Shown: positions 1-7,813, counted from the stretch's first letter. The stretch is 64,000 nt of DNA from NORP240 sp046047495 (GCA_046047495.1 JBJOHV010000055.1:1-64000), one strand, 5' to 3'. Numbers and translations are program-made. Notes: generated from the letters alone by a model not told the origin.

Positions 1-1522
1 AAACTTCAAGATCGAGGAAGTCCCTGCCAACATGGTGGACGAGGTGGAAAAATACCGCGCCCAGATGATCGAAACGGCGGTGGAAATGGACGACGACGTC
101 ATGACCAGCTACCTGGAGGGCGAAGAGATCTCGGTGGAAGATATCAAGCGCTGTATCCGCAAGGGCACCCGTGACCTGGCATTCTTCCCCACCTACTGCG
201 GTTCCGCCTTCAAGAACAAGGGCATCCAGCTGCTGCTGGACGCCGTGGTGGACTACCTGCCCGCGCCCCATGAAGTGGATCCGCAACCGCTGACTGATGA
301 GGAAGGCAATCCCAACGGCCAGTTTGCCATCGTTTCGCCGGACGAGCCGTTCCGTGCTCTGGCCTTCAAGATCATGGATGACCGCTTCGGTGCCCTGACG
401 TTCGTGCGCGTCTACTCGGGCAAACTGGACAAGGGCGATACCATCCTCAACTCCTTCACCGGCAAATCCGAGCGGGTCGGCCGCATGGTGGAAATGCAGG
501 CCGCCGAACGCTTTGAACTTACCCACGCCGAAGCCGGCGACATCATCGCCATCGTGGGCATGAAGAACGTGCAGACCGGTCACACCCTGTGCGATCCGGA
601 GCATCCCTGCACCCTGGAGGCGATGGTGTTCCCCGAGCCGGTGATCTCCATCGCCGTGCAGCCGAAGGACAAAACCGCCAACGAGAAAATGTCCATTGCC
701 ATCGGCAAGCTGGTGGCCGAAGACCCGACATTCCGTGTGGAGACGGACCAGGAATCCGGCGAAACCATTCTCAAGGGCATGGGCGAACTGCACCTGGACA
801 TCAAGGTTGACATCCTCCGACGTACCTATGGTGTGGAACTGATCGTGGGTCAGCCCCAGGTGGCTTACCGCGAAACCATTACCCGTGAAGTCGAAGACAG
901 CTACACCCACAAGAAGCAGACCGGGGGTTCCGGTCAATACGGCAAGATCGACTACAAGGTTCGCCCAGGGGAAGCCAACTCCGGCTTCAAGTTCATCAGC
1001 TCCGTCGTGGGTGGCTCGGTACCGAAGGAATTCTTCCCCGCTATCGAAAAGGGTTTCAAGTCCATGATGGACACCGGCCCGTTGGCTGGCTTCCCGATGC
1101 TGGACGTGGAAGTCGAACTCATCGACGGTGGATACCACGCGGTGGACTCCTCGGCCATTGCGTTCGAAATCGCCGCCAAGGCCGCCTTCCGTCAGACCAT
1201 GCCGAAAGCCGCACCGCAGCTGCTGGAACCGATCATGAAAGTGGACGTGTACAGCCCCACCGACAACGTCGGTGACGTGATCGGCGACCTGAACCGTCGT
1301 CGCGGCATGATCCAGGACCAGGAGAAGACCACCACTGGTGTGCGGGTGAAGGCCAACGTACCGCTGTCGGACATGTTCGGCTACATCAGTACGCTGCGCA
1401 CCATGACCTCCGGCCGCGGCCAGTTCTCCATGGAGTTTTCCCACTACGCCACCTGTCCGAATAACGTGGCGGAAGCGGTGATCGCCAAGGAGAAGGAAAA
1501 GCAAGCCGCCGCGAAGAAGTAA
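1..1522 (+). CDS. fusA: Elongation factor G, second-type paralogue (5' partial)
   Basis: Translocation GTPase of the ribosome, cytosolic. The gene is open at the window edge: reading starts at base 2, and about 507 C-terminal residues are visible. They cover the end of the G domain (CGSAFKNKG, the G5 region), domain II, domain III (GMGELHLDI), the domain IV loop (TGGSGQYG) and domain V, ending in a Lys/Ala tail. The wording (KIDYKVRPGE, AIEKGFKSMMDTGPLAGFP, HYATCPNNVAEAVIA) matches, from memory, the EF-G 2 that Vibrio and Shewanella carry beside the str-operon EF-G. Context agrees: no tuf or rpsJ follows, only a terminator and a convergent gene. EF-G identity is certain; paralogue type is inferred. 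Confidence 0.95.
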   Translation, partial: NFKIEEVPANMVDEVEKYRAQMIETAVEMDDDVMTSYLEGEEISVEDIKRCIRKGTRDLAFFPTYCGSAFKNKGIQLLLDAVVDYLPAPHEVDPQPLTDEEGNPNGQFAIVSPDEPFRALAFKIMDDRFGALTFVRVYSGKLDKGDTILNSFTGKSERVGRMVEMQAAERFELTHAEAGDIIAIVGMKNVQTGHTLCDPEHPCTLEAMVFPEPVISIAVQPKDKTANEKMSIAIGKLVAEDPTFRVETDQESGETILKGMGELHLDIKVDILRRTYGVELIVGQPQVAYRETITREVEDSYTHKKQTGGSGQYGKIDYKVRPGEANSGFKFISSVVGGSVPKEFFPAIEKGFKSMMDTGPLAGFPMLDVEVELIDGGYHAVDSSAIAFEIAAKAAFRQTMPKAAPQLLEPIMKVDVYSPTDNVGDVIGDLNRRRGMIQDQEKTTTGVRVKANVPLSDMFGYISTLRTMTSGRGQFSMEFSHYATCPNNVAEAVIAKEKEKQAAAKK

Positions 1523-1540
1523 ATTTTTTCCGGAACACCC

Positions 1541-1577
1541 AAACGCCCGCGTCGACACAACGCGGGCGTTTGCGTTT
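1541..1577 (+). terminator. Terminator hairpin after fusA
   Basis: A perfect 12-bp stem (AAACGCCCGCGT, 1541-1552, with its complement at 1560-1571) around a 7-nt loop lies 19 bases after the fusA stop. A short T-containing tail (GCGTTT) follows. It sits between the convergent fusA and GNAT genes and probably serves both directions, since the stem starts with AAA and ends with TTT. Confidence 0.8.
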
Positions 1578-1608
1578 CTGGGGCATTACTTTCCGTTATC
1601 CGGGGGAA

Positions 1609-2472
1609 TCACCGAGGTTGTGTAAATACGATATGGTCGGAATCCACCACGGGTTCGTAGCCTATGCGTCGATAGATGCTGTTGGATACGGGATTCGCCA
1701 GATCCGTATAAAGCACACACATGGCGTAACCTTCGTTCAGCAACTCCCGGCTCAACTGGGCGACGGCGGCCGTGGCATGACCATTGCCACGCCAGTGCGG
1801 GGGAGTGTAGACCCCGCCTATGCTGGCGGTGTGGGTTGTGGTTCGGACCCGCACTGCCATGGCCCGCGCTTCACCGTCATCCCATAAATACACCACGCCG
1901 GCGGATACGCGTTTAATCGCACGCTCCCTGGCACGGTCTGCGTCATGTTCATTCAAGGCTTCGATATCAAATTCAAGGAACCACTGTGCCACCCGTTCAA
2001 TATCCCCATCCGTTGCAATTCGCAGCAGGCCGGAATGGTTCACTGGTAATCGAACCTCGGTAAGGCGGTGTATGCGCTGCTGAAAGCGGACTTCAACGTT
2101 GCAGCCGACTCTTTGGGACCAGGCCTCAGCGAATGCCCTGGCCAGCGAGACAGGCGCCACGACCGCCGTGATTGGCAAGTCCATTGCCTGAAGGTGTTCT
2201 GTCAGGGCCTCGATGGCGCGATCGGATGGGTGCGTCGCGGCGGAGAGAAGCAGTGGGCGAGACGGCATCATGATGGCGGCAATCGACCAGCCTTCCCCGT
2301 CCTCCACGACCACATTTATTATTCCCTGTGCGGCTGCACGGGGTTCCCGGGTCGCATGGAACAGTATGCCGAGCATGAGGCTGTTCGCGGCCTCTTGCTG
2401 TTCCAGACCATGCCTTACCCGCTCCAGGAAAGCCCCTGGTTCAGGGTAATTGATTGCTTCAAGGTTCGTCAT
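1609..2472 (-). CDS. GNAT family N-acetyltransferase
   Basis: Protein of 287 aa with a C-terminal GNAT fold. The acetyl-CoA binding motif A region starts near residue 219 (GGVYTPPHWRGNGHATAAVA, with the R-G-N-G-H-A pyrophosphate loop), followed by LYTDLANPVSNSIYRRIGY, the usual beta5/alpha4 part that carries a catalytic Tyr in many members. The N-terminal half (residues 1-140) is a second, degenerate GNAT-like half, as in the two-domain FR47-like acetyltransferases. The substrate cannot be told. It is convergent with fusA and transcribed alone. The start at 2472 fits the conserved N-terminal extension. Confidence 0.85.
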   Translation of the reverse strand: MTNLEAINYPEPGAFLERVRHGLEQQEAANSLMLGILFHATREPRAAAQGIINVVVEDGEGWSIAAIMMPSRPLLLSAATHPSDRAIEALTEHLQAMDLPITAVVAPVSLARAFAEAWSQRVGCNVEVRFQQRIHRLTEVRLPVNHSGLLRIATDGDIERVAQWFLEFDIEALNEHDADRARERAIKRVSAGVVYLWDDGEARAMAVRVRTTTHTASIGGVYTPPHWRGNGHATAAVAQLSRELLNEGYAMCVLYTDLANPVSNSIYRRIGYEPVVDSDHIVFTQPR

Positions 2473-2513
2473 GGTCGATAGGAATCTTCCACCAAGGTCT
2501 TGGAGATATGTTG

Positions 2514-2831
2514 TTAAGCGCGGTGTCCGGATTGTGAGTTGGCCTCACTCCAAGGGCGAATGTTTTTAAGCTGATCGGCCAATGTAACTTCAGCCACCTC
2601 CGTGTCATAGGCTACCTGAGCACGCAACCAATAGCCGTTGGTCAATCCAAAAAAACGACAAAGACGCAAATCAGTATCAGCCGTAATTGAGCGATTTCCG
2701 GCGATAATTTCGCCGATTCGCTGGGCAGGGACGCCAATTTCCTTAGCGAGTCGGTAATTCGTAATTCCCATTGGCTCCAGGAATTCCTCTTTCAGTAACT
2801 CGCCAGGTGTTACAGGATCAATTTTCCGCAT
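2514..2831 (-). CDS. higA: HigA-type antitoxin (XRE family)
   Basis: A 105-aa DNA-binding antitoxin. It begins MRKIDPVTPGELLKEEFLEP, the characteristic HigA/VapI start, followed by a Cro-type helix-turn-helix (YRLAKEIGVPAQRIGEIIAG) and the conserved LRLCRFFGLTNGYWL segment. A longer frame exists upstream, but the start at 2831 is chosen because an ideal AGGAGG lies 7 nt upstream (2838-2843) and overlaps the stop codon of higB. That arrangement (10 nt gap, Shine-Dalgarno in the toxin stop) indicates translational coupling. HigA neutralises the toxin and represses the operon, presumably at the promoter above higB. Base composition is AT-richer than the neighbours, consistent with acquisition. 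Confidence 0.92.
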   Translation of the reverse strand: MRKIDPVTPGELLKEEFLEPMGITNYRLAKEIGVPAQRIGEIIAGNRSITADTDLRLCRFFGLTNGYWLRAQVAYDTEVAEVTLADQLKNIRPWSEANSQSGHRA

Positions 2832-2841
2832 GAGTTGCCTC

Positions 2842-3120
2842 CTAATGATAATCAACAATTTCCACATCCTCCGCCCCGGCGACAGTCCAGCGGAAACAGA
2901 CCCGAAATTGTTTGTTGATTCGGATGCTATGCTGGCCTTTGCGATCATGGGATAACGCTTCCAGCATATTTCCAGGCGGTATCTTCAAGTCATCGAGACG
3001 ATTTGCAGCTTGAAGTTGGCGAAGCTTCCGCAGCGCTATTCGCTCAAAATTTACAAAGCGCCTAACCCGTACTCCTCCAGCAAGCTTTTCCGTGTCCTTG
3101 CATTTGAACGAGATGATCAT
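2842..3120 (-). CDS. higB: HigB-type toxin (RelE/ParE superfamily)
   Basis: A 92-aa basic protein of the RelE/HigB mRNA interferase fold, expected to cleave mRNA on the ribosome. Visible hallmarks are the N-terminal DTEKL segment, LRKLRQLQAANRLDDLKIPPGN, the central GQHSIRINKQFRVCFRW (basic and aromatic residues of the active-site sheet) and the ending VEIVDYH, typical of HigB. It precedes the antitoxin gene, the usual order for higBA. The start at 3120 has no Shine-Dalgarno; a near-consensus promoter places the transcript start at or beside the ATG. Confidence 0.92.
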   Translation of the reverse strand: MIISFKCKDTEKLAGGVRVRRFVNFERIALRKLRQLQAANRLDDLKIPPGNMLEALSHDRKGQHSIRINKQFRVCFRWTVAGAEDVEIVDYH

Positions 3121-3126
3121 GGAGGT

Positions 3127-3155
3127 ATAGTATTGTCACGCATTAATAACGTCAA
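3127..3155 (-). promoter_or_regulatory. higBA promoter
   Basis: On the minus strand a -35 TTGACG (3150-3155) and a -10 TACTAT (3127-3132) are separated by exactly 17 nt, a strong sigma-70 match. The -10 ends only 6 nt before the higB ATG, so the predicted transcript is leaderless or nearly so. The region between is AT-rich and is the likely HigA operator. Confidence 0.7.
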
Positions 3156-3270
3156 GCATTACTATTCATCTCGAGAGGCAACGTATAGGAAGGTTTCAGC
3201 GGGTTAACTGCGCTTCCTGTTAGCCAGCTTTCCACCTCATCATCTACAACTCCAAAAAGGTAGACGGCGC

Positions 3271-3567
3271 CTATCCCCCTGAAATCGCCCCCACGATCAG
3301 TAGCGGCTCTTGCCCGTCAATCACCTCCTGGGGTAAAGGCTTGTCCATGGAGTCGTGGGAGATGTCCTGCTTGCAGGCAAAGAAGCGGATCTTGGGCCGG
3401 CGCTGGCCCGTGCCCTGGTCGAGGATGGCACCCCGCAGGGTGGGGTGCTTCTGTTCCAGCGCCTGGATCAGGGTGCGGGCGGTGGGTGTTCCTGCCACGG
3501 CAAGTTTTACTTCCGGACCGGTACGCGCCAGGGTCTGCAGGTGGTAGGGAATGACGACGGTGATCAT
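3271..3567 (-). CDS. MoaD/ThiS-family ubiquitin-like protein
   Basis: A 98-aa beta-grasp protein: it opens with MITVVIPYHLQTLARTG, has the central LIQALEQKHPTLRGAIL helix, and ends in ISGG. The C-terminal Gly-Gly is the feature that lets such proteins be adenylated and carry sulfur as a thiocarboxylate, or be conjugated. The body is longer than a typical 80-aa MoaD because of a KIRFFACKQDISHD insert. It starts 5 nt after the stop of the upstream BNR propeller gene, so the two are co-transcribed. No moaE, thiF or moeB is nearby, so sulfur-carrier function in cofactor synthesis is not shown. A longer overlapping reading start is rejected because it would lie inside the upstream gene. Confidence 0.8.
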   Translation of the reverse strand: MITVVIPYHLQTLARTGPEVKLAVAGTPTARTLIQALEQKHPTLRGAILDQGTGQRRPKIRFFACKQDISHDSMDKPLPQEVIDGQEPLLIVGAISGG

Positions 3568-3572
3568 GGTGG

Positions 3573-4754
3573 CTAGCGCAGGGTCTGCACTTCCACCGAC
3601 AACACCGGTGGCAGATACTCCGCGATCGCGTGCCAGTTGTCGCCGCCGTTGGGAGAACACCACACCTGGCCGCCGGTGGTGCCGAAATAGATGCCGCAGT
3701 CATCCAGGGTATCCACTGCCATGGCATCCCGCAGCACATTCACATAGCAGTTTTTCTGGGGCAAACCCTTGGTGAGGGCCTGCCACTTGTCACCGCCCTT
3801 GCGACTGCGATAGACACGCAGCTTGCCTTCCGGTGGATAGTGTTCCGAATCGCTCTTGATGGGAATCACATAGACGGTACCCGGCTCGTGGGCATGGACG
3901 GCGATGGGGAAGCCGAAGTCACTGGGCAGATTGCCGCTGACTTCATGCCAGTTGTCGCCGCAGTCGTCGCTGCGCATGACGTCCCAGTGTTTTTGCATGA
4001 ACAGCACATTGGGCTGGGAGGGATGCATGGCGATGCGGTGCACGCAGTGGCCGATTTCCGCCGTGGGGTCGGGGATGTACAGGGAGTTGAGGCCCTTGGT
4101 GATGGTCTTCCAGGTCTTGCCGCCATCGTCGCTGCGGAACGCGCCAGCCGCCGAGATCGCCACGTAGATTCGCTTGGGATCGTTCTTGTCCAGCAGGATG
4201 GTGTGCAGGCACATACCGCCGGCGCCGGGAGTCCACTGGGCGCCGGTGCCATGACCCCGCAATCCGGCCAGTTCCTTCCAGTTCTTGCCACCGTCCTTGC
4301 TGAGGAACAGCGCGGCATCCTCCACACCGGCATACACAGCGTCCGCGTCGGTAAGGGAAGGTTCCAGGTGCCACACACGCTTGAACTCCCAGGGATGGGG
4401 CGTGCCGTCATACCATTGATGGGTGGTGAGGGGCTTGCCGGTTTTTTTGGAAACATCGTAGGCGAACTTGTTGCTCTTCGCCTTGGGCAGGACGCCGGGT
4501 TCGGGCATCTCGGTGGGTGTTCCGGGCTGCTCCCAGGTCTTGCCGTCGTCGTCGGAGCGCTGGATGATCTGGCCGAACCAGTCGGAAGTCTGGGAGGCGT
4601 AAAGGCGATCCGGGTTCACCGGCGATCCGGTGAGATGGTAAACCTCCCAGCCGCCGAAGAATGGTCCCTGCACCTTCCACTTCTTGCGCTTGCCGTCTGC
4701 CTTGAGAATGAATGCACCCTTGCGCGTACCGACCAACACTCGAACCTTGCTCAT
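3573..4754 (-). CDS. BNR/Asp-box repeat beta-propeller protein
   Basis: A 393-aa protein built of sialidase/sortilin-type Asp-box repeats (S-x-D-x-G-x-T-W): RSDDDGKTWE, SKDGGKNWKE, RSDDGGKTWKT, RSDDCGDNWHE, RSRKGGDKWQA and SPNGGDNWHA are all visible, spaced one per blade. There is no clear signal peptide, so it may be cytosolic, unlike true sialidases; the catalytic Arg triad and Tyr of sialidases cannot be identified. It is often annotated 'exo-alpha-sialidase' or 'glycosyl hydrolase' by fold only. It is followed 5 nt later by the MoaD-like gene, which suggests a linked function. Enzyme activity is unknown. Confidence 0.82.
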   Translation of the reverse strand: MSKVRVLVGTRKGAFILKADGKRKKWKVQGPFFGGWEVYHLTGSPVNPDRLYASQTSDWFGQIIQRSDDDGKTWEQPGTPTEMPEPGVLPKAKSNKFAYDVSKKTGKPLTTHQWYDGTPHPWEFKRVWHLEPSLTDADAVYAGVEDAALFLSKDGGKNWKELAGLRGHGTGAQWTPGAGGMCLHTILLDKNDPKRIYVAISAAGAFRSDDGGKTWKTITKGLNSLYIPDPTAEIGHCVHRIAMHPSQPNVLFMQKHWDVMRSDDCGDNWHEVSGNLPSDFGFPIAVHAHEPGTVYVIPIKSDSEHYPPEGKLRVYRSRKGGDKWQALTKGLPQKNCYVNVLRDAMAVDTLDDCGIYFGTTGGQVWCSPNGGDNWHAIAEYLPPVLSVEVQTLR

Positions 4755-4794
4755 GGGGCCTCCGTGTGTTTGCGGTTTGTGAGATGACTCAAGA

Positions 4795-5292
4795 TTAAAC
4801 GATATGCCCCACCCAGCGGCCCGACAGCATCACGCCGGACCAGATCAGCAGGGACACGGCACCGAAGGTTCTTAAAGTGAATCCGTGGGGGTTGGGTGCA
4901 TCCCAGCGCTCGATGTTCTTGTAGATCTTGATATGGAACACCAGCATATTGATGAACGCCAATAATAGAAGAAAGACTTTCCACTGGAACGCCGGGTTCA
5001 CCACATGGGAGGCCGCCCGTGTGATGAACATGCCGAGGCCGGTGATGGTGGCCACCACGAAGGTGGCCCAGGTCCAGGGCACCAATTCCCGGTGCAGGGT
5101 GCGGATGGGGTAGCGATTGGCGGCCAGGCCCAGCAGCCGCAGGTCCACCATCAGCAGGCTGCCCAGCATGAGGGTGATGGCCACCACGTGGATGGATTCC
5201 AGCAGGGGAAACCACCAGGTGCCGCCGATGGTCCAGGCGATGGGCCAGTTCTCGATGTCGATCCAGAAGTCCGCTCTTAGAATAGAGTTCAT
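4795..5292 (-). CDS. DUF6644-type integral membrane protein
   Basis: A 165-aa membrane protein with about four hydrophobic helices. It contains TWWFPLLESIHVVAITLMLG and LLMVDLRLLGLA, the signature of the DUF6644 family (an E-x-x-H in helix 1 and V-D-L-R-L-L-G at the end of helix 2). The buried Glu and His could bind a heme or metal, but no function is established. The start at 5292 (MNSILRADF) is chosen because the longer reading runs into an intergenic repeat. A paralogue lies just upstream at 5457-5975, with the repeat between them. Confidence 0.78.
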   Translation of the reverse strand: MNSILRADFWIDIENWPIAWTIGGTWWFPLLESIHVVAITLMLGSLLMVDLRLLGLAANRYPIRTLHRELVPWTWATFVVATITGLGMFITRAASHVVNPAFQWKVFLLLLAFINMLVFHIKIYKNIERWDAPNPHGFTLRTFGAVSLLIWSGVMLSGRWVGHIV

Positions 5293-5311
5293 GACAAGGT
5301 TCCCGCAGCGT

Positions 5312-5411
5312 CGCTTGGCGAGGTCCCTGCGCGACACGCCGTAAACCCATCCCTGGGGGCTCGGGCGCGGCATCCATGCCGCGCACGGTCGCGCAGAGAC
5401 CTCGCCAATCG
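5312..5411. repeat. 54-nt core repeat inside a 24-bp inverted repeat (copy 1)
   Basis: Inverted arms of 24 nt (5312-5335 and 5388-5411, two mismatches) enclose a 54-nt core (5334-5387) starting ACACGCCGTAAACC and ending GCGCACG. The core recurs at 47339-47392 and, inverted, at 47510-47563 with no indels (49/54 identical to the latter, 45/54 to the former by eye). Inside the core an 8-bp hairpin (GCGCGGCA / TGCCGCGC) is preserved by a paired G-C to A-T change in the other copies. It separates the two DUF6644 genes. Confidence 0.8.
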
Positions 5412-5456
5412 CCGCCCGCTACTCACTGCACGCACTCGAATAAGTCGACGCCATTA

Positions 5457-5975
5457 TCATTCCGCCGGAAAGTAAATGTACTCGGAGTAGGCAATCCAAC
5501 GGCCCGCCATCACCACCATGATCCACAGACCCAGGGAGGCCAGGGCCAGCACCCGTCCGCCGATGACCCGCTGCCGGGTCAGGCTCCAGTAATCCTCCTC
5601 CCGTCGGCTCATGAGGTGAAAGAACAGGGTCAGGGCGATGGCGGGGAGCATGAAGCTGAACTTCCAGGCGAAGATCGGGTTGTTGAAATAGCGGGCCGGG
5701 CGGGCCAGCACGAACACGCCGCCGGAAACCAGGTTGGATGCCAGTGCCCACCACAGCCAGGGCATCAGACGACGGGTCATTTCCGCCAGGTTCTGGCTGG
5801 GCACCGCCAGCCCCAGGATGCGCAGGTCGATCATGACGATGGAGGCCATCACGGCGGTGATGCCGAGGATGTGGACAGTCTGGATGATGGGGGGAAAGCC
5901 CGGCACAGAACGCAGAAGCCACAGGGCGGCCTGCTGCAGCCAGCTGTCGCTGATGAGCTGGACGATAGTGTCCAT
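5457..5975 (-). CDS. DUF6644-type integral membrane protein (paralogue)
   Basis: A 172-aa membrane protein with about four helices: PGFPPIIQTVHILGITAVMA, IVMIDLRILGLAV, a helix near LMPWLWWALASNLVSGGVF, and a last helix before GRWIAYSEY. The pattern (aromatic-Pro, T-V-H-x-L, I-D-L-R-I-L-G-L-A, later F-x-W-K and G-R-W) matches its neighbour at 4795-5292, so the two are a tandem duplication or heterodimer pair. The start at 5975 (MDTIVQL) is chosen because the upstream extension is Asn-rich and non-hydrophobic. It is divergent from the TPR gene at 6148, and a perfect 20-bp palindrome lies between. Confidence 0.78.
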   Translation of the reverse strand: MDTIVQLISDSWLQQAALWLLRSVPGFPPIIQTVHILGITAVMASIVMIDLRILGLAVPSQNLAEMTRRLMPWLWWALASNLVSGGVFVLARPARYFNNPIFAWKFSFMLPAIALTLFFHLMSRREEDYWSLTRQRVIGGRVLALASLGLWIMVVMAGRWIAYSEYIYFPAE

Positions 5976-6037
5976 CAGCGGTAACCGGGTCGGTGTATTG
6001 GGATTGTTATTGTTTTCATTGGAAGGGGATTCTAGCA

Positions 6038-6057
6038 GACGTTTCCGCGGAAACGTC
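6038..6057. promoter_or_regulatory. 20-bp perfect palindrome, operator-like
   Basis: The sequence GACGTTTCCG followed directly by its reverse complement is a perfect dyad with no spacer. It sits in the 172-bp intergenic region between the divergent DUF6644 and TPR genes. It has no T-tail and cannot form a good RNA hairpin (no loop), so a dimeric regulator site is more likely than a terminator. No regulator gene is adjacent. Confidence 0.5.
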
Positions 6058-6147
6058 CAGCTTATGTTTCCCTGTCGGTGGAAGAGATTGCATTGATCCA
6101 CCAGAGTTGGCACCCTTGGGGCAGTTCCGAATCAGAGGGGAAAGACC

Positions 6148-7728
6148 ATGTCGCTTCGTACCGTGTTTGCCACTGTCACCTGCCTTTGCCTCCTTGCCAC
6201 AAGCGCCCAGGCCGCTGATATTCCGCAGGTTGGCACCTACGACTTTCCGACCTCCACCACCAATGCCGCGGCCCAGGAGCAGTTCATGCTGGGGGTCGGT
6301 TATCTGCACAGCTTCGGCACCACCCAGGCCCAGGAAGCTTTCCGCAAGGCCCAGGAACTGGACCCGGATTTCGCCATGGCCTATTGGGGTGAGGCGTTCA
6401 CCTATCAGCATCCCTTTTTTGGTGCCATCAGCGACGGCCCCGGTGAGGCTCTCATGCGCCTGGCGCCCACACCGGAACTGCGTCAGGCCAAAGCCCCCAA
6501 TGACAAGGAAAAGGGCTTTCTGAAAGCGGCCGAAGCGTATGCCCTGACCCCGGGTGGCATGCCGGAGCGGCGCATCGCCTGGAACAAGGCCATGGAGGAG
6601 TTGTATGCCAGGTACCCGGACGACTATGAAGTGACGGCCTTTTATGTGGTGTCCACCCTGGCCGCCGCGGGCCATTCGGGCGCCATGCGGGAGCGCATGA
6701 ACATGAAGGCCGGCGCCCTGGCCCTGGAGCTGTTCAAGAAGAACGACAACCATCCCGGTGCGGCCCACTATGTGATTCACGCCTTCGATGATCCCATCCA
6801 TGCCCCCATCGCCCTGGAAGCTGCGCTGAAGTACCGGGACATTGCCCCGGCGGTGTCCCATGCCCGCCATATGCCGTCCCATATCTTCATCCAGCACGGC
6901 ATGTGGGATGAGGTGGCCAATTGGAACGAGTCCGCCTATCAGGTGGCCCGCGAACTGTGGAAGCCGGGTGACGCGGTGGGCGAGCAGAACCACGCCACAG
7001 ACTGGGGGCAGTACGGTGATCTGCAGCGGGGCGACCTGGCACGTTCCGAGTTGTGGATCGAGCGCGCCCGGCAGACCCTGGCGGAAAATCCCAGGGACGG
7101 CCGTTCCATCGACACGCTCAAGATTGTGCAGTCACGACATACCATCGAAACCCGCCAGTGGCAGCTGATGGAACTCACTGATGATCTCACCCTCGAGCAG
7201 CTGCTGGCCCTGGGCATGAGTGCCGCTCATCTGGGTGAACTGGATCTGGCGGATAGGGTAGCCGCCAGTCTGGCTGCCCGTGCCGCGGCAAATCCCAACA
7301 ATGACAATCTGCAGATGGTGCATGCAGAGGTGGCTGCCCTGGCCAGGGCCAAACGTGCCGAAACTGCCACAGGGCAGGTACGGGAATCCCTGCAGGCGGA
7401 AGCCAAAGCCCTGCTGGCGAATGCCATCACCGTGGAGGAAAGCGGTATCCTGCCCAATGGCGCGGCCAATCCGCTGAAGCCGGTCCATGAGCTGGCGGGT
7501 GAGATCTACCTCAGCTTTGGTGAGGCGGCGGAAGCCATCGATCTGTTTGAGACGTTACTGTTGCGCCTGCCAAACCGCCCCTTGTCTCTGCTGGGTGCGG
7601 CCCGCGCCTACGTGGCCGCCGGCGAGATGGACAAAGCCGGTGACATGTATGCAAAACTGCTGGCCATCTGGTCCGATGAATCCTGGCCCTCCGTGCAGGA
7701 AGCCAGGCAATTCGTGGCCTCGCGCTAA
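6148..7728 (+). CDS. Exported TPR-repeat protein
   Basis: A 526-aa protein with a Sec signal peptide (residues 1-23, ending TSAQAA-D) and tetratricopeptide repeats, e.g. AQEAFRKAQELDPDFAMAYWGEAF near residues 53-77, later EIYLSFGEAAEAIDLFETLLLRLPNRPLSLLGAARAYVAAGEMDKAGDMYAKLL near the C terminus. The middle carries conserved His-rich text (NHPGAAHYVIHAFDDP, SHARHMPSHIFIQHGMW) seen in a widespread family of exported TPR proteins of unknown function; these His residues look like a metal or substrate site (inference). It is followed by a long inverted repeat, so it is probably monocistronic. Confidence 0.82.
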   Translation: MSLRTVFATVTCLCLLATSAQAADIPQVGTYDFPTSTTNAAAQEQFMLGVGYLHSFGTTQAQEAFRKAQELDPDFAMAYWGEAFTYQHPFFGAISDGPGEALMRLAPTPELRQAKAPNDKEKGFLKAAEAYALTPGGMPERRIAWNKAMEELYARYPDDYEVTAFYVVSTLAAAGHSGAMRERMNMKAGALALELFKKNDNHPGAAHYVIHAFDDPIHAPIALEAALKYRDIAPAVSHARHMPSHIFIQHGMWDEVANWNESAYQVARELWKPGDAVGEQNHATDWGQYGDLQRGDLARSELWIERARQTLAENPRDGRSIDTLKIVQSRHTIETRQWQLMELTDDLTLEQLLALGMSAAHLGELDLADRVAASLAARAAANPNNDNLQMVHAEVAALARAKRAETATGQVRESLQAEAKALLANAITVEESGILPNGAANPLKPVHELAGEIYLSFGEAAEAIDLFETLLLRLPNRPLSLLGAARAYVAAGEMDKAGDMYAKLLAIWSDESWPSVQEARQFVASR

Positions 7729-7734
7729 AACAAG

Positions 7735-7813
7735 GGGGACACTGATAACTTAATAACTTAACGTGCAACTCGCTTCCTGGGATAAGTTAAGTTATTAAGT
7801 TATCAGTGTCCCC
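7735..7813. repeat. Long inverted repeat of tandem 8-mers (copy A)
   Basis: Perfect 28-bp inverted arms (7735-7762 and 7786-7813) around a 23-nt loop. Each arm is GGGGACACTGATAAC plus further AT-rich sequence; read outward-in it contains a tandem 8-mer, AAGTTATT then AAGTTATC. The same element occurs at 19006-19084, 24785-24855 and 51620-51698. Loops differ between copies. It lies between two genes on the same strand and could act as a terminator or an RNA-stabilising hairpin. Confidence 0.88.
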
